Shown here: positions 54,936 to 64,000 of the stretch, in pieces | Position numbering within the stretch: position 1 is the stretch's first letter | Layout: each line of letters begins with the position of its first letter | Source of the DNA: an uncultured Paracoccaceae bacterium | Lineage (GTDB): Bacteria; Pseudomonadota; Alphaproteobacteria; Rhodobacterales; Rhodobacteraceae | Length of the DNA stretch: 64,000 nt | Direction of reading: 5' to 3' | NCBI GenBank assembly: GCA_913060475.1 | Contig: CAJXSD010000004.1 | Span: 81,553-145,552, forward strand | The notes under the pieces: generated by a model | Databases searched by the model: none | What the model was told of the DNA's origin: nothing | The model's input: only the letters and a program-made list of their open reading frames with translations | Program-made: the position numbers and the translations under genes

Positions 54936-55609
54936 AAATTGGCCCCCGCCAGTTGCAATTTTTTGTTTGAAATCCGTAAAATCCGCGCCTGAACCTGTGA
55001 TTTTGCAGACCGGATCAGGCTTAGGTCATGTGTGGCGATCACAACGGTTTTGCCCAATTTGTTCAGCTCGACCAAGAGGGTTAACAAACGTTCAGACATT
55101 TCCCAATCGACGTTGCCTGTGGGTTCATCGGCGATGATAATATCGGGTGACATAATAATCGCCCGCGCCAATGCCGCACGTTGGCGTTCGCCCCCCGATA
55201 ATTCCGGCGGTAATGCCTTGGCACGATGGGTCAAGCCGACCCAAGCAATCAGTTCCTTCAGATTGGCATCCTCGGCCAGGGTCGCGCTGCCGGATACGGA
55301 CAGGGGCATTGCAATGTTTTCCTGAACGGACAGATGATCAATAAATTGGCAATCTTGGTGAACAACACCAATGCGGCGTCGAATTTGCGCAATATCATCG
55401 CGTGACATGGTGGTGACATCCTGTCCGAACAGGCGTATGGCGCCCTTGGTTGGGAACAGCGCGGCATAGCATAATTTCAACAACGTCGTCTTGCCCGCGC
55501 CAGATGGTCCGGTCAGAAAATAAAACCCGCCCTGAACAATGGCCAGTGACATATCCGACAAAAGTTCCCCGCCACCATAACTGTAGGCAGCGCCATCTAG
55601 ATCAATCAC
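54932..55609 (-). CDS. ftsE: Cell division ATP-binding protein FtsE
   Basis: ABC ATPase, 225 residues. Walker A is TGPSGAGKTTLLKLC, the signature LSGGERQRAALARAI and Walker B IIIADEPTGNVDW; the D-loop and His switch (VVIATHDLSLI) follow. GTG start at 55609. Divergent from the zinc-ribbon gene across a 152-bp gap that should hold both promoters. Confidence 0.95.
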   Translation of the reverse strand: MIDLDGAAYSYGGGELLSDMSLAIVQGGFYFLTGPSGAGKTTLLKLCYAALFPTKGAIRLFGQDVTTMSRDDIAQIRRRIGVVHQDCQFIDHLSVQENIAMPLSVSGSATLAEDANLKELIAWVGLTHRAKALPPELSGGERQRAALARAIIMSPDIIIADEPTGNVDWEMSERLLTLLVELNKLGKTVVIATHDLSLIRSAKSQVQARILRISNKKLQLAGANL

Positions 55610-55761
55610 CGTTCAAACCCCAAGATTGGTTGCATCATTGTGTGTTGTGACTTAACATCTCGTTCAAGAAAATCCTATAATTATCTTATATTAGTGCTTT
55701 AACAGATTTATTTGTTTCCTTAAACTAACTGTCACAGATGTATGAACAGGGATGTAACCGA

Positions 55762-56793
55762 ATGCGATTGACCTGCCCAAATTGCACAGCGCAATACCAA
55801 GTACCCGCGGATGCCATTCCCGAAAATGGCCGTGATGTACAATGTTCGGCCTGCGATCATACGTGGTTTCAATCGGGCACAATCGACACGGCGGCGGCGG
55901 CACCAACCGCACCGATCACGGCCCCACCTGTACGGGATAAGAATGCCGATGACACACCCGCCTCTGCCCCGGATACATCCACCGACGCCCCCACTACGGC
56001 GGCTCAGTCCGATGATCTGGATTTCGAACGTCAATTAACCGAATCCTTGGGGCGGTCAGACCCTGCACACACATCCGAGCAAGACACCATCCCAGAGCCG
56101 GCACCAGAGACAGACATCGCGCCAGACACCAAGACGCAGGATACAGGTGATGATGCAACCACCGTTAAACCGAAATTGCCCAAACGGAAATTGGATCCGC
56201 AGGTTGCAAACGTCCTAAGAGAAGAGGCCGAGCGCGAAAAACGCGCGCGTCTTGCGGCACAAGAACAAGACCAGGACACCGAAACCGGTCAGGCCATCCC
56301 GGATGTGGCAGAACAAACACCGCAGAGCGATGCACAAACCCAAACCGCGCAAGATGCCGAAGAGTTGGATGAGATCGTCATATCCCCCGAGCCCAAGCGC
56401 AAAAAAATCTATCCCCCAAATCTGGATGACTTGGACGATTTATATAATCAAACCGCCGATACCGCTGACCAAGTCCAAGGCGACACCCTGCCCGATCCAG
56501 ATGATCTGAAATCATCTTTGCAGGACGATGGGGATGATGTGACGATTTTGGGCGCCCCGGATACCTCAGAGGAACCCAAAGAAAAATCAAACCGGCGATC
56601 CGGGTTTATTCTGGCCTTTATCGTGTTAGCTGCTGGTTTTTGGCTGTATTCAAATGCGGCCGCCGTGGCCGAGGCCATTCCACAAACAAAAATGGCCCTG
56701 CAAGTTTTCGTATTATCGGTCGACACGATACGCGATGGGTTGAACGTGTTTGCAGCGTCCATCGTAACGCTTGTTTCGGGATGGTTGGCCTAG
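55762..56793 (+). CDS. Zinc-ribbon (MJ0042-type) membrane protein
   Basis: A 343-residue protein. The N-terminal zinc ribbon uses MRLTCPNCTAQYQVP and VQCSACDHTWFQ. A long low-complexity, Asp/Thr/Pro/Gln-rich central region follows, then one TM helix (FILAFIVLAAGFWLYSNAAA) near the C-terminus. Function unknown; such proteins are found divergent from ftsE in many Rhodobacterales. ATG at 55762 has AGGGATG upstream; the frame opens eight codons earlier. It overlaps the converging large gene by 4 bp. Confidence 0.82.
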   Translation: MRLTCPNCTAQYQVPADAIPENGRDVQCSACDHTWFQSGTIDTAAAAPTAPITAPPVRDKNADDTPASAPDTSTDAPTTAAQSDDLDFERQLTESLGRSDPAHTSEQDTIPEPAPETDIAPDTKTQDTGDDATTVKPKLPKRKLDPQVANVLREEAEREKRARLAAQEQDQDTETGQAIPDVAEQTPQSDAQTQTAQDAEELDEIVISPEPKRKKIYPPNLDDLDDLYNQTADTADQVQGDTLPDPDDLKSSLQDDGDDVTILGAPDTSEEPKEKSNRRSGFILAFIVLAAGFWLYSNAAAVAEAIPQTKMALQVFVLSVDTIRDGLNVFAASIVTLVSGWLA

Positions 56794-59351
56794 AACTGAT
56801 CCAACAGACGCTTTAGATAATCGCGTTCCACATCGGGACGCTGATTGTCATTGGCGCGTTTTCTGATTTCACCCAATAATTTCTGGGCTTGGCGCGCAAA
56901 ATCCTGGGCGGGGCCTGTCGCTTGGGCCGTCCCTGAACGGCCATCGCGCCCCTGTGGTCGGCCCAATGGATCACGCTGATCGCCACCCTGATCAGTGGCG
57001 GCCTGCCCTTGACCCTGTTGATCCGGATTTGCCTCGGCCAAGGCGCGATCCATATCGCGCAGCCCCTGTCGCAGGGTTTCCATGGCATCGGCCTGTTCAT
57101 CCAGCGCGCGGTCCAGATCACCGTCGCGCAACGCCTGTTCTGCGCGGCGCATGGCGTCTTGGGCGTCCTCCAGCGCTTGGGCGCTGTCGCGTCCGGCCTG
57201 ATTTGGGATGTTAGGCAACCGATTGCGGCCCTGCTCTAATTCGTCCGACAGCTGCGCTTGGCGATCGGCCAATGACGGGTTCGAACCTTCGCCACCCTGC
57301 TGGCCATTTTCGGGATCTTGGCCCTGACCATCACCTTGCCCATCCCCTTGTTCTTGGCCTTGCCCTTGGCCCTGACCCTGCTGGTTCCCTTGGGGGGCGA
57401 ACTGGTCTTGTAATTGCTGAAAGGCATCATCAGACAATTGTTGCTGGTCGCGCAGGGTTTGCGACAGATCATCCATGGGGGATCCTTGACCTTCGCCACC
57501 CTGCCCGCCTTGGGCGATTTGCATGTTTTCCATCATCTGCTGCAATTCTTGCAACGCTTGCTGTGCCTCGGCCATGCGGCCCTGTTCCATCAATTCCTGA
57601 ATACGATCCATCATCGCCTGCAAATCGGCCTGATCCATTTGCATCATATCCTCGGGCGATCCCTGGGCAAAGTCGCGATCCGGATTATCACGGCGGTCGC
57701 GTTCAGCCTGTTGGCGCAGTTGGCGCAGATAATTTTCATTGGCCTCGCGCAGCTCTTGCATCAGGCGTTCGATTTCTGTGTCGCTGGCGCCGTTTTTCAT
57801 CGCCTGTGACAACCGTTCTTGCGCGGCGCGCATACGTTCCAGCGCATCATCGACATCACCCTCTTCTATTGAAATGGCGAAATCCCATAGGGCTTGGGCC
57901 AATTCGGGGCGGGCGGTGTCCAAGGTGTCGGTGTCAATCGCGCGTTCCAATTCGCGCAAAATGGTGCGCAGCGATAAATAATCGCTTTCTTTGCGGAACG
58001 CGCCTTGGGCATCATAGGTCAGCGCCCGGATCATACGGGCCACGCGTTTTGCATTGTCGCGAGACCACATTAAATCGCGGCGCTGTTCGATCACCGCAGC
58101 CGCCATCGGATCAAAGAATTTACGCGCGGGCAATGCATCGACCGATATCACAATCTGCCCCACTTGGTCAGATTGATCGCGCGCGCGCAGGGTCAGCGTC
58201 ACGGGCAAATGCGCCAAGGCGGATTGGGAATGGTCCTCGATCCAGTCTAGGGTGAAATCACGGGTTTGACCGTTAAATGGCAAAGGCAGATCAAAATTCT
58301 GGACCTGTTCGAAATCTGGATCCGCCACCAATCCAAATCGACGATCCACACGCGATAAATCCAGTTTCAATTCAGCTGTTGCCGCCGTGACCCCGAAATC
58401 ATCCTGTGCCATGAAATCCAAGGTGGTTTCACCAAAAAATTCCGTCTGAAATTGTCCCGATGTCGAAATGACAGGCGCCTGATCGGCACGCAATGCGATG
58501 GCCCAGGTCCTGTCCGATATGGCCAATGTGCCCGACTGCGCAATCGTAAACCGAACATCTGTGCCGCGGCCCTGTTCAGGCTGGGGGGACGCGTCGGACA
58601 GGGTGTGCGTCACCGCATCAAGGGTCAGATCACCATAAAGACGTATATCAACAACACTGCCCTGCAGCACCTCAATGCGATCCAGCCCCCGCAATTCATT
58701 CAGATAAAGCGTCGGCAATCCGGAATACGGCGGCGGGGTGATCCAGCCGTCCCATGATGCAGCAGCAATCGTTTGGGATGGTGTCGCCTGGCTGGGCGAT
58801 GCGGGCGAACCAAAATTGCCAAACAAAACCCCGACTGTCGCAACCAAAACCGCAACCAATGTCAGACCGGCGCGATCATAATGGGCCAAACCAATGGTGA
58901 CCTGCGCGGGATTTGCGGTCTCTGCCTCGGACCTAAGCGATGATAAATGCCTGTGCCATAAGGCGTCTGCATCGGCGGATGGCCCCGCTGCCGCATAGGA
59001 CGGGTTGGACAAAAATGAAATCGGCCGATTGGGCAGGGTTTCATCAACCCGTTTCACCGCCGCCGAAAACCGTGGCCGTTGAAACCGATAGACGCCCCAA
59101 AGGCCCGCGATCACAATCGCCACTGTGCCCACGATGCCCAGCGCAGTCGCCGACACCACATGCGGCATGTCGCGCAACAGCGCAAACAGGCCCAAGGTCA
59201 CGCACAAAACGCCAAACATTGGCCAAAACGAAACAACCCCGCCCCTGATCCACAGATACAGGTAGGTGCGCCAGATGGCCCGTTTGGCCCTTGGCAAATC
59301 CTCTAGGTGGTCAAAAGGTTTCAGCCACGTCCTCCTTTGCGGTTTATGCAA
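56790..59351 (-). CDS. Large TIGR02302/DUF4175-type membrane protein
   Basis: An 853-residue protein: two TM helices in the first 80 residues and a third at about 150-170, an extracytoplasmic middle, then coiled-coil segments (EIERLMQELREANENYLRQL, MAEAQQALQELQQMMENMQI) and a Gly/Gln-rich stretch of about 35 residues (GQGQGQGQEQGDGQGDGQGQ near residues 650-685). This matches the TIGR02302 family of alphaproteobacteria, with no known function. The only initiator fitting the frame is TTG at 59351, overlapping lysA by 8 bp; an AGGAGG lies just inside, so the true start is uncertain. Confidence 0.83.
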   Translation of the reverse strand: MHKPQRRTWLKPFDHLEDLPRAKRAIWRTYLYLWIRGGVVSFWPMFGVLCVTLGLFALLRDMPHVVSATALGIVGTVAIVIAGLWGVYRFQRPRFSAAVKRVDETLPNRPISFLSNPSYAAAGPSADADALWHRHLSSLRSEAETANPAQVTIGLAHYDRAGLTLVAVLVATVGVLFGNFGSPASPSQATPSQTIAAASWDGWITPPPYSGLPTLYLNELRGLDRIEVLQGSVVDIRLYGDLTLDAVTHTLSDASPQPEQGRGTDVRFTIAQSGTLAISDRTWAIALRADQAPVISTSGQFQTEFFGETTLDFMAQDDFGVTAATAELKLDLSRVDRRFGLVADPDFEQVQNFDLPLPFNGQTRDFTLDWIEDHSQSALAHLPVTLTLRARDQSDQVGQIVISVDALPARKFFDPMAAAVIEQRRDLMWSRDNAKRVARMIRALTYDAQGAFRKESDYLSLRTILRELERAIDTDTLDTARPELAQALWDFAISIEEGDVDDALERMRAAQERLSQAMKNGASDTEIERLMQELREANENYLRQLRQQAERDRRDNPDRDFAQGSPEDMMQMDQADLQAMMDRIQELMEQGRMAEAQQALQELQQMMENMQIAQGGQGGEGQGSPMDDLSQTLRDQQQLSDDAFQQLQDQFAPQGNQQGQGQGQGQEQGDGQGDGQGQDPENGQQGGEGSNPSLADRQAQLSDELEQGRNRLPNIPNQAGRDSAQALEDAQDAMRRAEQALRDGDLDRALDEQADAMETLRQGLRDMDRALAEANPDQQGQGQAATDQGGDQRDPLGRPQGRDGRSGTAQATGPAQDFARQAQKLLGEIRKRANDNQRPDVERDYLKRLLDQF

Positions 59352-60612
59352 GCCACATAGGAATAGTATCGCGATTTATCATTTCGTCAAAGGTTGGTCG
59401 CGCACGGATCACGGCAAAGTCACTGCCATTTACCAAAACCTCGGGGATTAGGGGGCGCGAATTGTATTCACTGGACATCACCGCGCCATAGGCACCGGCC
59501 GAGCGGAAGGCCACCAAATCATCCGACGCCAGACGCGCCATATCGCGCCCCTTGGCAAAGGTATCACCGGATTCGCAGACCGGCCCCACGATATCATATT
59601 TGGTCTGCTCCTGACCCGCGGCAGGTTCTAATACAGGGACAATATCGTGATGCGCCTCATACATTGCGGGGCGGATCAAATCGTTCATGGCCGCGTCCAA
59701 GATCAAGAATTCGCGATCTTCGCCCTGTTTGACATAGATGACGGATGACACCAACAGACCCGCATTGCCCACAATCAAACGCCCCGGTTCGATTTCGATT
59801 TCGCAATCCAAATGCCCCAGAACACGTTTGACCATCGCACCATATTCGCTGGGCAAAGGCGGGGTTTCATTGGATCGGGTATAAGGGATGCCCAACCCAC
59901 CCCCCAGATCCAAGCGGCGGATATTATGCCCGTCTGCACGCAGCTGTTCGACCACCTCGGCCACTTTGGTATAGGCGGCCTCAAAAGGGGCCAATTGGGT
60001 CAGCTGGCTGCCAATGTGGACATCAATTCCGACGATTTCGATATTGGGCAGGGCCGCGGCCATTGCGTACACTTCGCGCGCGCGTGAAATGGGAATGCCA
60101 AATTTGTTTTCTGATTTACCAGTGGCAATTTTCGCGTGCGTTTTGGCGTCAACATCTGGATTGACGCGAATGGTGATGGGCGCGGTCACGTCCAATTCAA
60201 CGGCCACACGGGAAATCACCTGCATTTCCGGTTCGCTTTCAACATTGAATTGACGAATGCCACCGGTTAGGGCCGCGCGAATTTCATCCGCGGTTTTGCC
60301 CACACCCGAAAACACAATGCGATCACCGGGAATGCCAGCCGCCTTGGCGCGTGCGTATTCGCCCCCCGACACCACATCCATACCGGCACCCAAATCGCCC
60401 AAGGTTTTCAAAATGGCCTGATTGGACGCGGCTTTCATCGCGTAGCACACCAAATGGTCCATTCCTGCCAGCGCATCATCAAACAGCTGAAAATGCCGTG
60501 TCAGCGTCGCGGTGGAATAAACGTAAAACGGCGTGCCAACGGCCGCCGCGATTTCGGTCAGGGCGACGTCTTCGGCGTGCAAAACGCCATCTTTGTATAG
60601 GAAATGGTCCAT
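59344..60612 (-). CDS. lysA: Diaminopimelate decarboxylase
   Basis: Last step of lysine biosynthesis, 422 residues, PLP-dependent fold III. The PLP Lys is in VCYAMKAASNQAILK; other motifs are VDVHIGSQLTQLAPFEAAYT-like (IDVHIGSQL), GGGLGIPY, EPGRLIVGNAGLL and the catalytic VCESGDTFAKGRD. GAGGACCC precedes the ATG. It follows the aminotransferase gene after 12 bp. Confidence 0.97.
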   Translation of the reverse strand: MDHFLYKDGVLHAEDVALTEIAAAVGTPFYVYSTATLTRHFQLFDDALAGMDHLVCYAMKAASNQAILKTLGDLGAGMDVVSGGEYARAKAAGIPGDRIVFSGVGKTADEIRAALTGGIRQFNVESEPEMQVISRVAVELDVTAPITIRVNPDVDAKTHAKIATGKSENKFGIPISRAREVYAMAAALPNIEIVGIDVHIGSQLTQLAPFEAAYTKVAEVVEQLRADGHNIRRLDLGGGLGIPYTRSNETPPLPSEYGAMVKRVLGHLDCEIEIEPGRLIVGNAGLLVSSVIYVKQGEDREFLILDAAMNDLIRPAMYEAHHDIVPVLEPAAGQEQTKYDIVGPVCESGDTFAKGRDMARLASDDLVAFRSAGAYGAVMSSEYNSRPLIPEVLVNGSDFAVIRARPTFDEMINRDTIPMWLA

Positions 60613-60624
60613 GGGTCCTCGGGT

Positions 60625-61797
60625 CTATCTTAACACATCGCGAATGCGATCAATCGCGCGCAGGATGTTATCTTTGCTGTTGGCATAGGAAAATCTGACG
60701 TAACCTTCGCCGTATTTTCCAAAACTTGTGCCTGAAATGGTGGCAACGCCGGCCTGGCCCAAAAACAGGTCTTGGGCCTGTTGCGATGTCAAACCGGTGC
60801 CTGTGATATTGGGAAAGGCATAAAATGCCCCCGCCGCATCGGTGCAGGTGACACCCGGCAAATCATTCAACGCCGCCACGATGGTGTTGCGCCGGTCATC
60901 AAATTGGGCGACCATGTCATGCACGGCATCCTGCGGCCCCGTTAATGCCGCCAACCCCGCATATTGGGCCGAGGCATTCACACAAGAATGATCATTGATA
61001 CACAACCGTGTCACAGGATCGACCATTGCATCAGGCCAGACCGCAAACCCCATGCGCCACCCTGTCATGGCATAGGTTTTTGACCAACCGTCCAAAACGA
61101 TCAAACGATCGCGAATTTCGGGATAATTCAACAAACTGACATGTTCGCGGCCATCGTATAACATCTGGCTATAGATTTCGTCAGACATCAGCGCCACATG
61201 CGGATGGTTTTGCAAACCCGCCACCAATTTATCAATTTCTGCCTTGGGCGTCACACCCCCCGTTGGGTTGGCGGGGCTGTTGATGATAATCAACCGTGTG
61301 CGTTCGGTAATTTGCGACAACACTGTGTCCGCATCGAAGGCAAACCCGTTTTCTTCGCGCAGCTCAATTGGGACGGGGGTCGCGCCGGAATATTTAATCA
61401 CCGATTCATAGATTGGAAAGCCGGGGTTGGGATACATGATTTCCGCGCCCGCTTCGCCAAACATCAGAACGGCAAAAAACATGGTCGGCTTGCCCCCTGG
61501 CACAACAATGACATTATCGGGATTGACCGATGCGCCATGGCGTTTTTCCAGATCCGCAGCCACGGCGTGTCGCAATTCGGGCAAGCCGTTTGCGGGTGTG
61601 TATCCGTGATGACCGTCCTGTAACGCCTTGATGCCCGCCTGAACAATGTGATCAGGGGTTTTAAAATCGGGCTGTCCAATGCCAAGGTTAATGATGTCAC
61701 GCCCCTGCGCGGCCAAGGCATTGGCCCGCGCCAAAACCATAAATGCAGATTCCGTGCCCAAACGGGATATCCCGGATGCAAATCTAAGTTGGGTCAT
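60625..61797 (-). CDS. Pyridoxal phosphate-dependent aminotransferase (class I, AspC/PatA-like)
   Basis: A 390-residue fold I aminotransferase. The PLP Lys is in VLDGWSKTYAMTGWRMGF; other motifs are NLGIGQPDFKTPDHIV, IINSPANPTGGVTP and the C-terminal VRFSYANSKDNI. Substrate is likely aspartate or a related amino acid, but the exact one is not decided. The ATG at 61797 has GAGG upstream; the frame runs to 61863. It sits between the small lipoprotein and lysA, possibly serving lysine or aspartate metabolism. Confidence 0.9.
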   Translation of the reverse strand: MTQLRFASGISRLGTESAFMVLARANALAAQGRDIINLGIGQPDFKTPDHIVQAGIKALQDGHHGYTPANGLPELRHAVAADLEKRHGASVNPDNVIVVPGGKPTMFFAVLMFGEAGAEIMYPNPGFPIYESVIKYSGATPVPIELREENGFAFDADTVLSQITERTRLIIINSPANPTGGVTPKAEIDKLVAGLQNHPHVALMSDEIYSQMLYDGREHVSLLNYPEIRDRLIVLDGWSKTYAMTGWRMGFAVWPDAMVDPVTRLCINDHSCVNASAQYAGLAALTGPQDAVHDMVAQFDDRRNTIVAALNDLPGVTCTDAAGAFYAFPNITGTGLTSQQAQDLFLGQAGVATISGTSFGKYGEGYVRFSYANSKDNILRAIDRIRDVLR

Positions 61798-61816
61798 TGT
61801 CAGCCTCGTGAAAATG

Positions 61817-61909
61817 TTATTCTGAGTGTACCTGTGGCGGTCTGGGGGCCCCGTCAATACCACAGGCAGAAATTAGGATAAGTGCCAAGATAATGCCGAT
61901 GACACGCAT
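61817..61909 (-). CDS. Tiny LptM-like lipoprotein
   Basis: A 30-residue ORF found by reading the gap after argH. It has a signal sequence with lipobox LILISAC (Cys16) followed at once by GIDGAPRPP, which resembles the CGxxGPxxxP pattern of LptM (YifL) lipoproteins that mature the LptDE complex. The ATG overlaps the argH stop (TGATG), and an ATG 3 bp earlier is also possible. LptM genes often lie near lysA, which supports this reading; lysA is one gene away here. Confidence 0.72.
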   Translation of the reverse strand: MRVIGIILALILISACGIDGAPRPPQVHSE

Positions 61910-63300
61910 CATTTCAAAACATCTTTCCAGCGCTGGATTTGTACCAACACCTGTGCCGGCGCAGTGCCCCCATAGGACACCCGCGATTTGACCGAATTAT
62001 CAACCGTTAGCACCGAATAAACGTCATCGGTAATCGATGTGTGAACGGTTTGCATATCGGCCAATGACAGATCCGCCAAATCACAGCCCTGTTTTTCGGC
62101 CAATGCAACCAAGCTGCCCGTGACATGATGGGCATCGCGGAATGGCATATTGATCGCGCGCACCAACCAATCGGCCAAATCAGTCGCGGTCGAAAACCCT
62201 GATCCCGCGGCGGCGGCCAGATTATCGACGTTGGCGGACATATCCTTGACCATACCCTCCATCGCGGCCAAGGCCAGCATCAGGTTATCGGCGGCATCAA
62301 AGACCTGTTCTTTGTCCTCTTGCATGTCCTTGGAATAGGCCAGCGGCAACCCCTTCATCACCATCATCAGGGCAACGTTGGCCCCAAAAATCCGGCCAAC
62401 CTTGGCGCGGATCAATTCGGCGGCATCGGGGTTTTTCTTTTGCGGCATGATCGAGGATCCGGTCGAAAACCGATCCGACAGGGTGACAAATCGGAATTGC
62501 GCGGACGACCAGATCACCAATTCTTCGGCAAAACGGGACAGGTGCATTGCGCAAATGGACGCGACCGACAGGAATTCCAACGCAAAATCACGATCACTGA
62601 CCGCATCCAATGAATTGGCGGTGGGGCAGGCAAACCCCAAATCCGCCGCCGTCATATGGCGATCAATCGGGAATGATGTCCCTGCCAAGGCAGCCGATCC
62701 CAGCGGACATTCATTCATCCGCGCGCGTGCATCGCGCACCCGTGACAAATCGCGCCCCAGCATTTCAACATAGGCCATCATGTGATGCCCCCATGTCACA
62801 GGTTGCGCGGTTTGCAAATGGGTAAACCCAGGCATCACCCAATCTGCGCCCTGTTCGGCCTGAACCAACAGCGCATTGATCAAGGCCAGCAGACCCGTTT
62901 CAAAGGCATCAAATTGGTCGCGCACCCACAAGCGAAAATCGGTGGCCACCTGATCATTGCGGGACCGTGCCGTATGCAACCGGCCTGCAGGTTCGCCAAC
63001 AATGTCCTTTAGGCGCGCTTCGACATTCATGTGAATATCTTCCAAAGCGGCAGAAAATTCGAAATTTCCCGACTGAATTTCTGACAATACTGTGAGCAGG
63101 CCTTCCCGAATGGCGGCAGCTTCGTTATCTGTGATAATGCCTTGGGCTGCCAACATGGCGGCGTGAGCTCTTGAACCGCGGATATCCTGTTCTGCCAAAC
63201 GCTGATCAAACCCGATGGATGCATTGATCGCTTCCATGATGGCGTCTGGACCTGATGCGAACCGGCCACCCCACATTTGGTTTGAGGATTTATTTGACAT
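61909..63300 (-). CDS. argH: Argininosuccinate lyase
   Basis: Final step of arginine biosynthesis, 463 residues. The family signature is [21 protein letters not shown]-terminal [20 protein letters not shown] and [20 protein letters not shown] are also typical. The promoter region is shared with the divergent TlpA gene (22-bp gap). Complete. Confidence 0.97.
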   Translation of the reverse strand: MSNKSSNQMWGGRFASGPDAIMEAINASIGFDQRLAEQDIRGSRAHAAMLAAQGIITDNEAAAIREGLLTVLSEIQSGNFEFSAALEDIHMNVEARLKDIVGEPAGRLHTARSRNDQVATDFRLWVRDQFDAFETGLLALINALLVQAEQGADWVMPGFTHLQTAQPVTWGHHMMAYVEMLGRDLSRVRDARARMNECPLGSAALAGTSFPIDRHMTAADLGFACPTANSLDAVSDRDFALEFLSVASICAMHLSRFAEELVIWSSAQFRFVTLSDRFSTGSSIMPQKKNPDAAELIRAKVGRIFGANVALMMVMKGLPLAYSKDMQEDKEQVFDAADNLMLALAAMEGMVKDMSANVDNLAAAAGSGFSTATDLADWLVRAINMPFRDAHHVTGSLVALAEKQGCDLADLSLADMQTVHTSITDDVYSVLTVDNSVKSRVSYGGTAPAQVLVQIQRWKDVLK

Positions 63301-63322
63301 TTCGTTACCTTTCGGAGGGTTT

Positions 63323-63901
63323 ATGCGTCTAACTGGTTTAACTGTTCTTTATACGGCCTTGGCCATCGGTGCAAACGCATCATTTGTTTCGGCACAGGAT
63401 TTTTCGCCTTTGGCGGATCTGAAAACGGGTGATATGAAAAAACTGGTTTTACATACGGATGCAAAACCAGTGGCGCAAACGGTATTTTTCGATCAATCTG
63501 GGGTTGAACTGACCCTCTCTGATTTTCAGGGCAAAACGACCGTCTTGAATCTTTGGGCCACTTGGTGTGCGCCGTGTCGTGCCGAAATGCCATCGCTGTC
63601 AGAATTGCAAACCAAACTTGGGGGCGATGATTTCCAAGTCGTCACAATCGCCGCAATGCGCAATTCGGCCGCAGCGATTGATGCATTTTTTAGCGAAATT
63701 AACGTCGACAATTTGCCCAAGCACCAAGACCCGAAAGGCGCATTGACCCGCAACCTGTCCGTTGCAGGATTGCCTGCAACTTTGTTGATCGACGACAGCG
63801 GTCAAGAGGTGGGACGCCTGTTAGGCGATGCCCATTGGTCCAGCCCAGACGCATTGGCATTGATCGGAAAATTCATAGAGTTAGACAAATCGAATGAATA
63901 A
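63323..63901 (+). CDS. TlpA-family thiol:disulfide interchange protein
   Basis: Exported thioredoxin-fold reductase, 192 residues. Signal peptide at about 1-22 (ending SFVSA-QD), then the active site [16 protein letters not shown] (WCxxC) and the cis-Pro region [16 protein letters not shown]. Likely acts in the periplasm in cytochrome c or oxidase maturation. GGAGGG lies 5 nt before the ATG at 63323; the frame's upstream extension overlaps argH. Confidence 0.93.
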   Translation: MRLTGLTVLYTALAIGANASFVSAQDFSPLADLKTGDMKKLVLHTDAKPVAQTVFFDQSGVELTLSDFQGKTTVLNLWATWCAPCRAEMPSLSELQTKLGGDDFQVVTIAAMRNSAAAIDAFFSEINVDNLPKHQDPKGALTRNLSVAGLPATLLIDDSGQEVGRLLGDAHWSSPDALALIGKFIELDKSNE

Positions 63902-63904
63902 AAA

Positions 63905-63935
63905 AAACGGGCGCCGAAGCGCCCGTTTGTTTGTT
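63905..63935 (+). terminator. Terminator of the TlpA gene
   Basis: AAACGGGCG and CGCCCGTTT form a 9-bp stem (plus one C-G pair inside) around CGAA, followed by GTTTGTT. It lies between converging genes, and its A-run could let it act for the minus-strand gene too. Confidence 0.75.
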
Positions 63936-63957
63936 ATGGTCATTCGAATTTAGGGGA

Positions 63958-64000
63958 TCAGTAGCGACCGAACCCACGTTCATCAAGGTCCAGACCCGAC
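63958..64000 (-). CDS. C-terminal end of an unidentified gene (partial)
   Basis: The minus strand at the edge reads SGLDLDERGFGRY and then TGA at 63958-63960, correctly placed to share the preceding terminator. Only 13 residues are visible, so I cannot name it. Whether it is really coding depends on sequence beyond the window. Confidence 0.4.
   Translation of the reverse strand, partial: SGLDLDERGFGRY

Noticed and set aside
57272..58255. A 327-codon plus-strand frame through the TIGR02302 gene
   Set aside because: Pro/Arg-rich antisense shadow of the Gly/Gln and Asp-rich coding strand.
1..64000. CRISPR arrays, tRNA or rRNA genes, insertion sequences, phage genes
   Set aside because: No regularly spaced repeats, no cloverleaf sequences with CCA-ready ends and no transposase or integrase frames were seen in any gap.

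Overview
This is a chromosomal window of an alphaproteobacterium of the order Rhodobacterales (Rhodobacteraceae / Roseobacter type), with an unusually modest GC content for that group. The assignment rests on gene content and order: the ctaC-ctaB-small ORF-ctaG-ctaE-SURF1-thrC-M16 block, the soxBDAG sarcosine oxidase cluster, ftsE-ftsX-plsC divergent from a zinc-ribbon protein, tlpA divergent from argH with a tiny lipoprotein and lysA, and a Flp/Tad pilus cluster that contains an OmpA-family gene. I see no rRNA, tRNA, insertion sequence, phage or CRISPR array.

Layout. 1-3.0 kb: NAD-dependent formate dehydrogenase (fdsA truncated by the window edge, fdsB, fdsG), all leftward, with a perfect 12-bp-arm palindrome in front. 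3.1-7.1 kb: rpoD and dnaG. 7.2-12.2 kb: heterotetrameric sarcosine oxidase soxBDAG. 12.3-14.5 kb: TadE- and TadG-like pseudopilins. 14.7-16.1 kb: rimO. 16.1-17.7 kb: a visibly AT-rich accessory patch holding one coiled-coil membrane protein gene split by an in-frame TGA, bordered by a GC-rich nested hairpin. 17.7-21.4 kb: DCC-family protein, FAD-linked oxidase, GNAT acetyltransferase and M16 peptidase. 21.4-26.9 kb: thrC and the cytochrome aa3 oxidase genes. 27.1-34.8 kb: tldD, dprA, topA, an EamA permease and the two 3-oxoacid CoA-transferase subunits. 34.8-46.1 kb: lytic transglycosylase, then flp and the tad operon (cpaB, cpaC, ompA, cpaE, cpaF, tadB, tadC, two TPR lipoproteins, prepilin peptidase). 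46.1-49.2 kb: Lhr-type helicase and PdeM phosphoesterase. 49.3-51.9 kb: folD and fhs. 52.1-55.6 kb: MOSC protein, PNPOx-like protein, plsC, ftsX, ftsE. 55.8-64 kb: zinc-ribbon protein, large TIGR02302-type membrane protein, lysA, aminotransferase, LptM-like lipoprotein, argH, TlpA and the edge of one more gene.

How the genes work together. Sarcosine oxidase, FolD, Fhs and NAD-dependent formate dehydrogenase make a plausible chain from the methyl group of sarcosine through methylene- and formyl-tetrahydrofolate and formate to CO2 plus NADH; the links are inferred from family roles. The cta genes supply the terminal oxidase and its heme and copper assembly factors. The tad genes build a Flp pilus for adhesion; its TadE/TadG pseudopilins lie about 21 kb away on the other strand.

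The most notable points are two broken-looking genes (the OmpA-family lipoprotein inside the tad operon, off by one base in a G5 run, and the TGA-interrupted membrane protein at 16.3-17.5 kb), a triple 14-bp repeat in the fhs leader, and the palindrome before the fds operon. I did not find a clearly new multi-gene system. The 16-17.7 kb patch is the best candidate for accessory biology.
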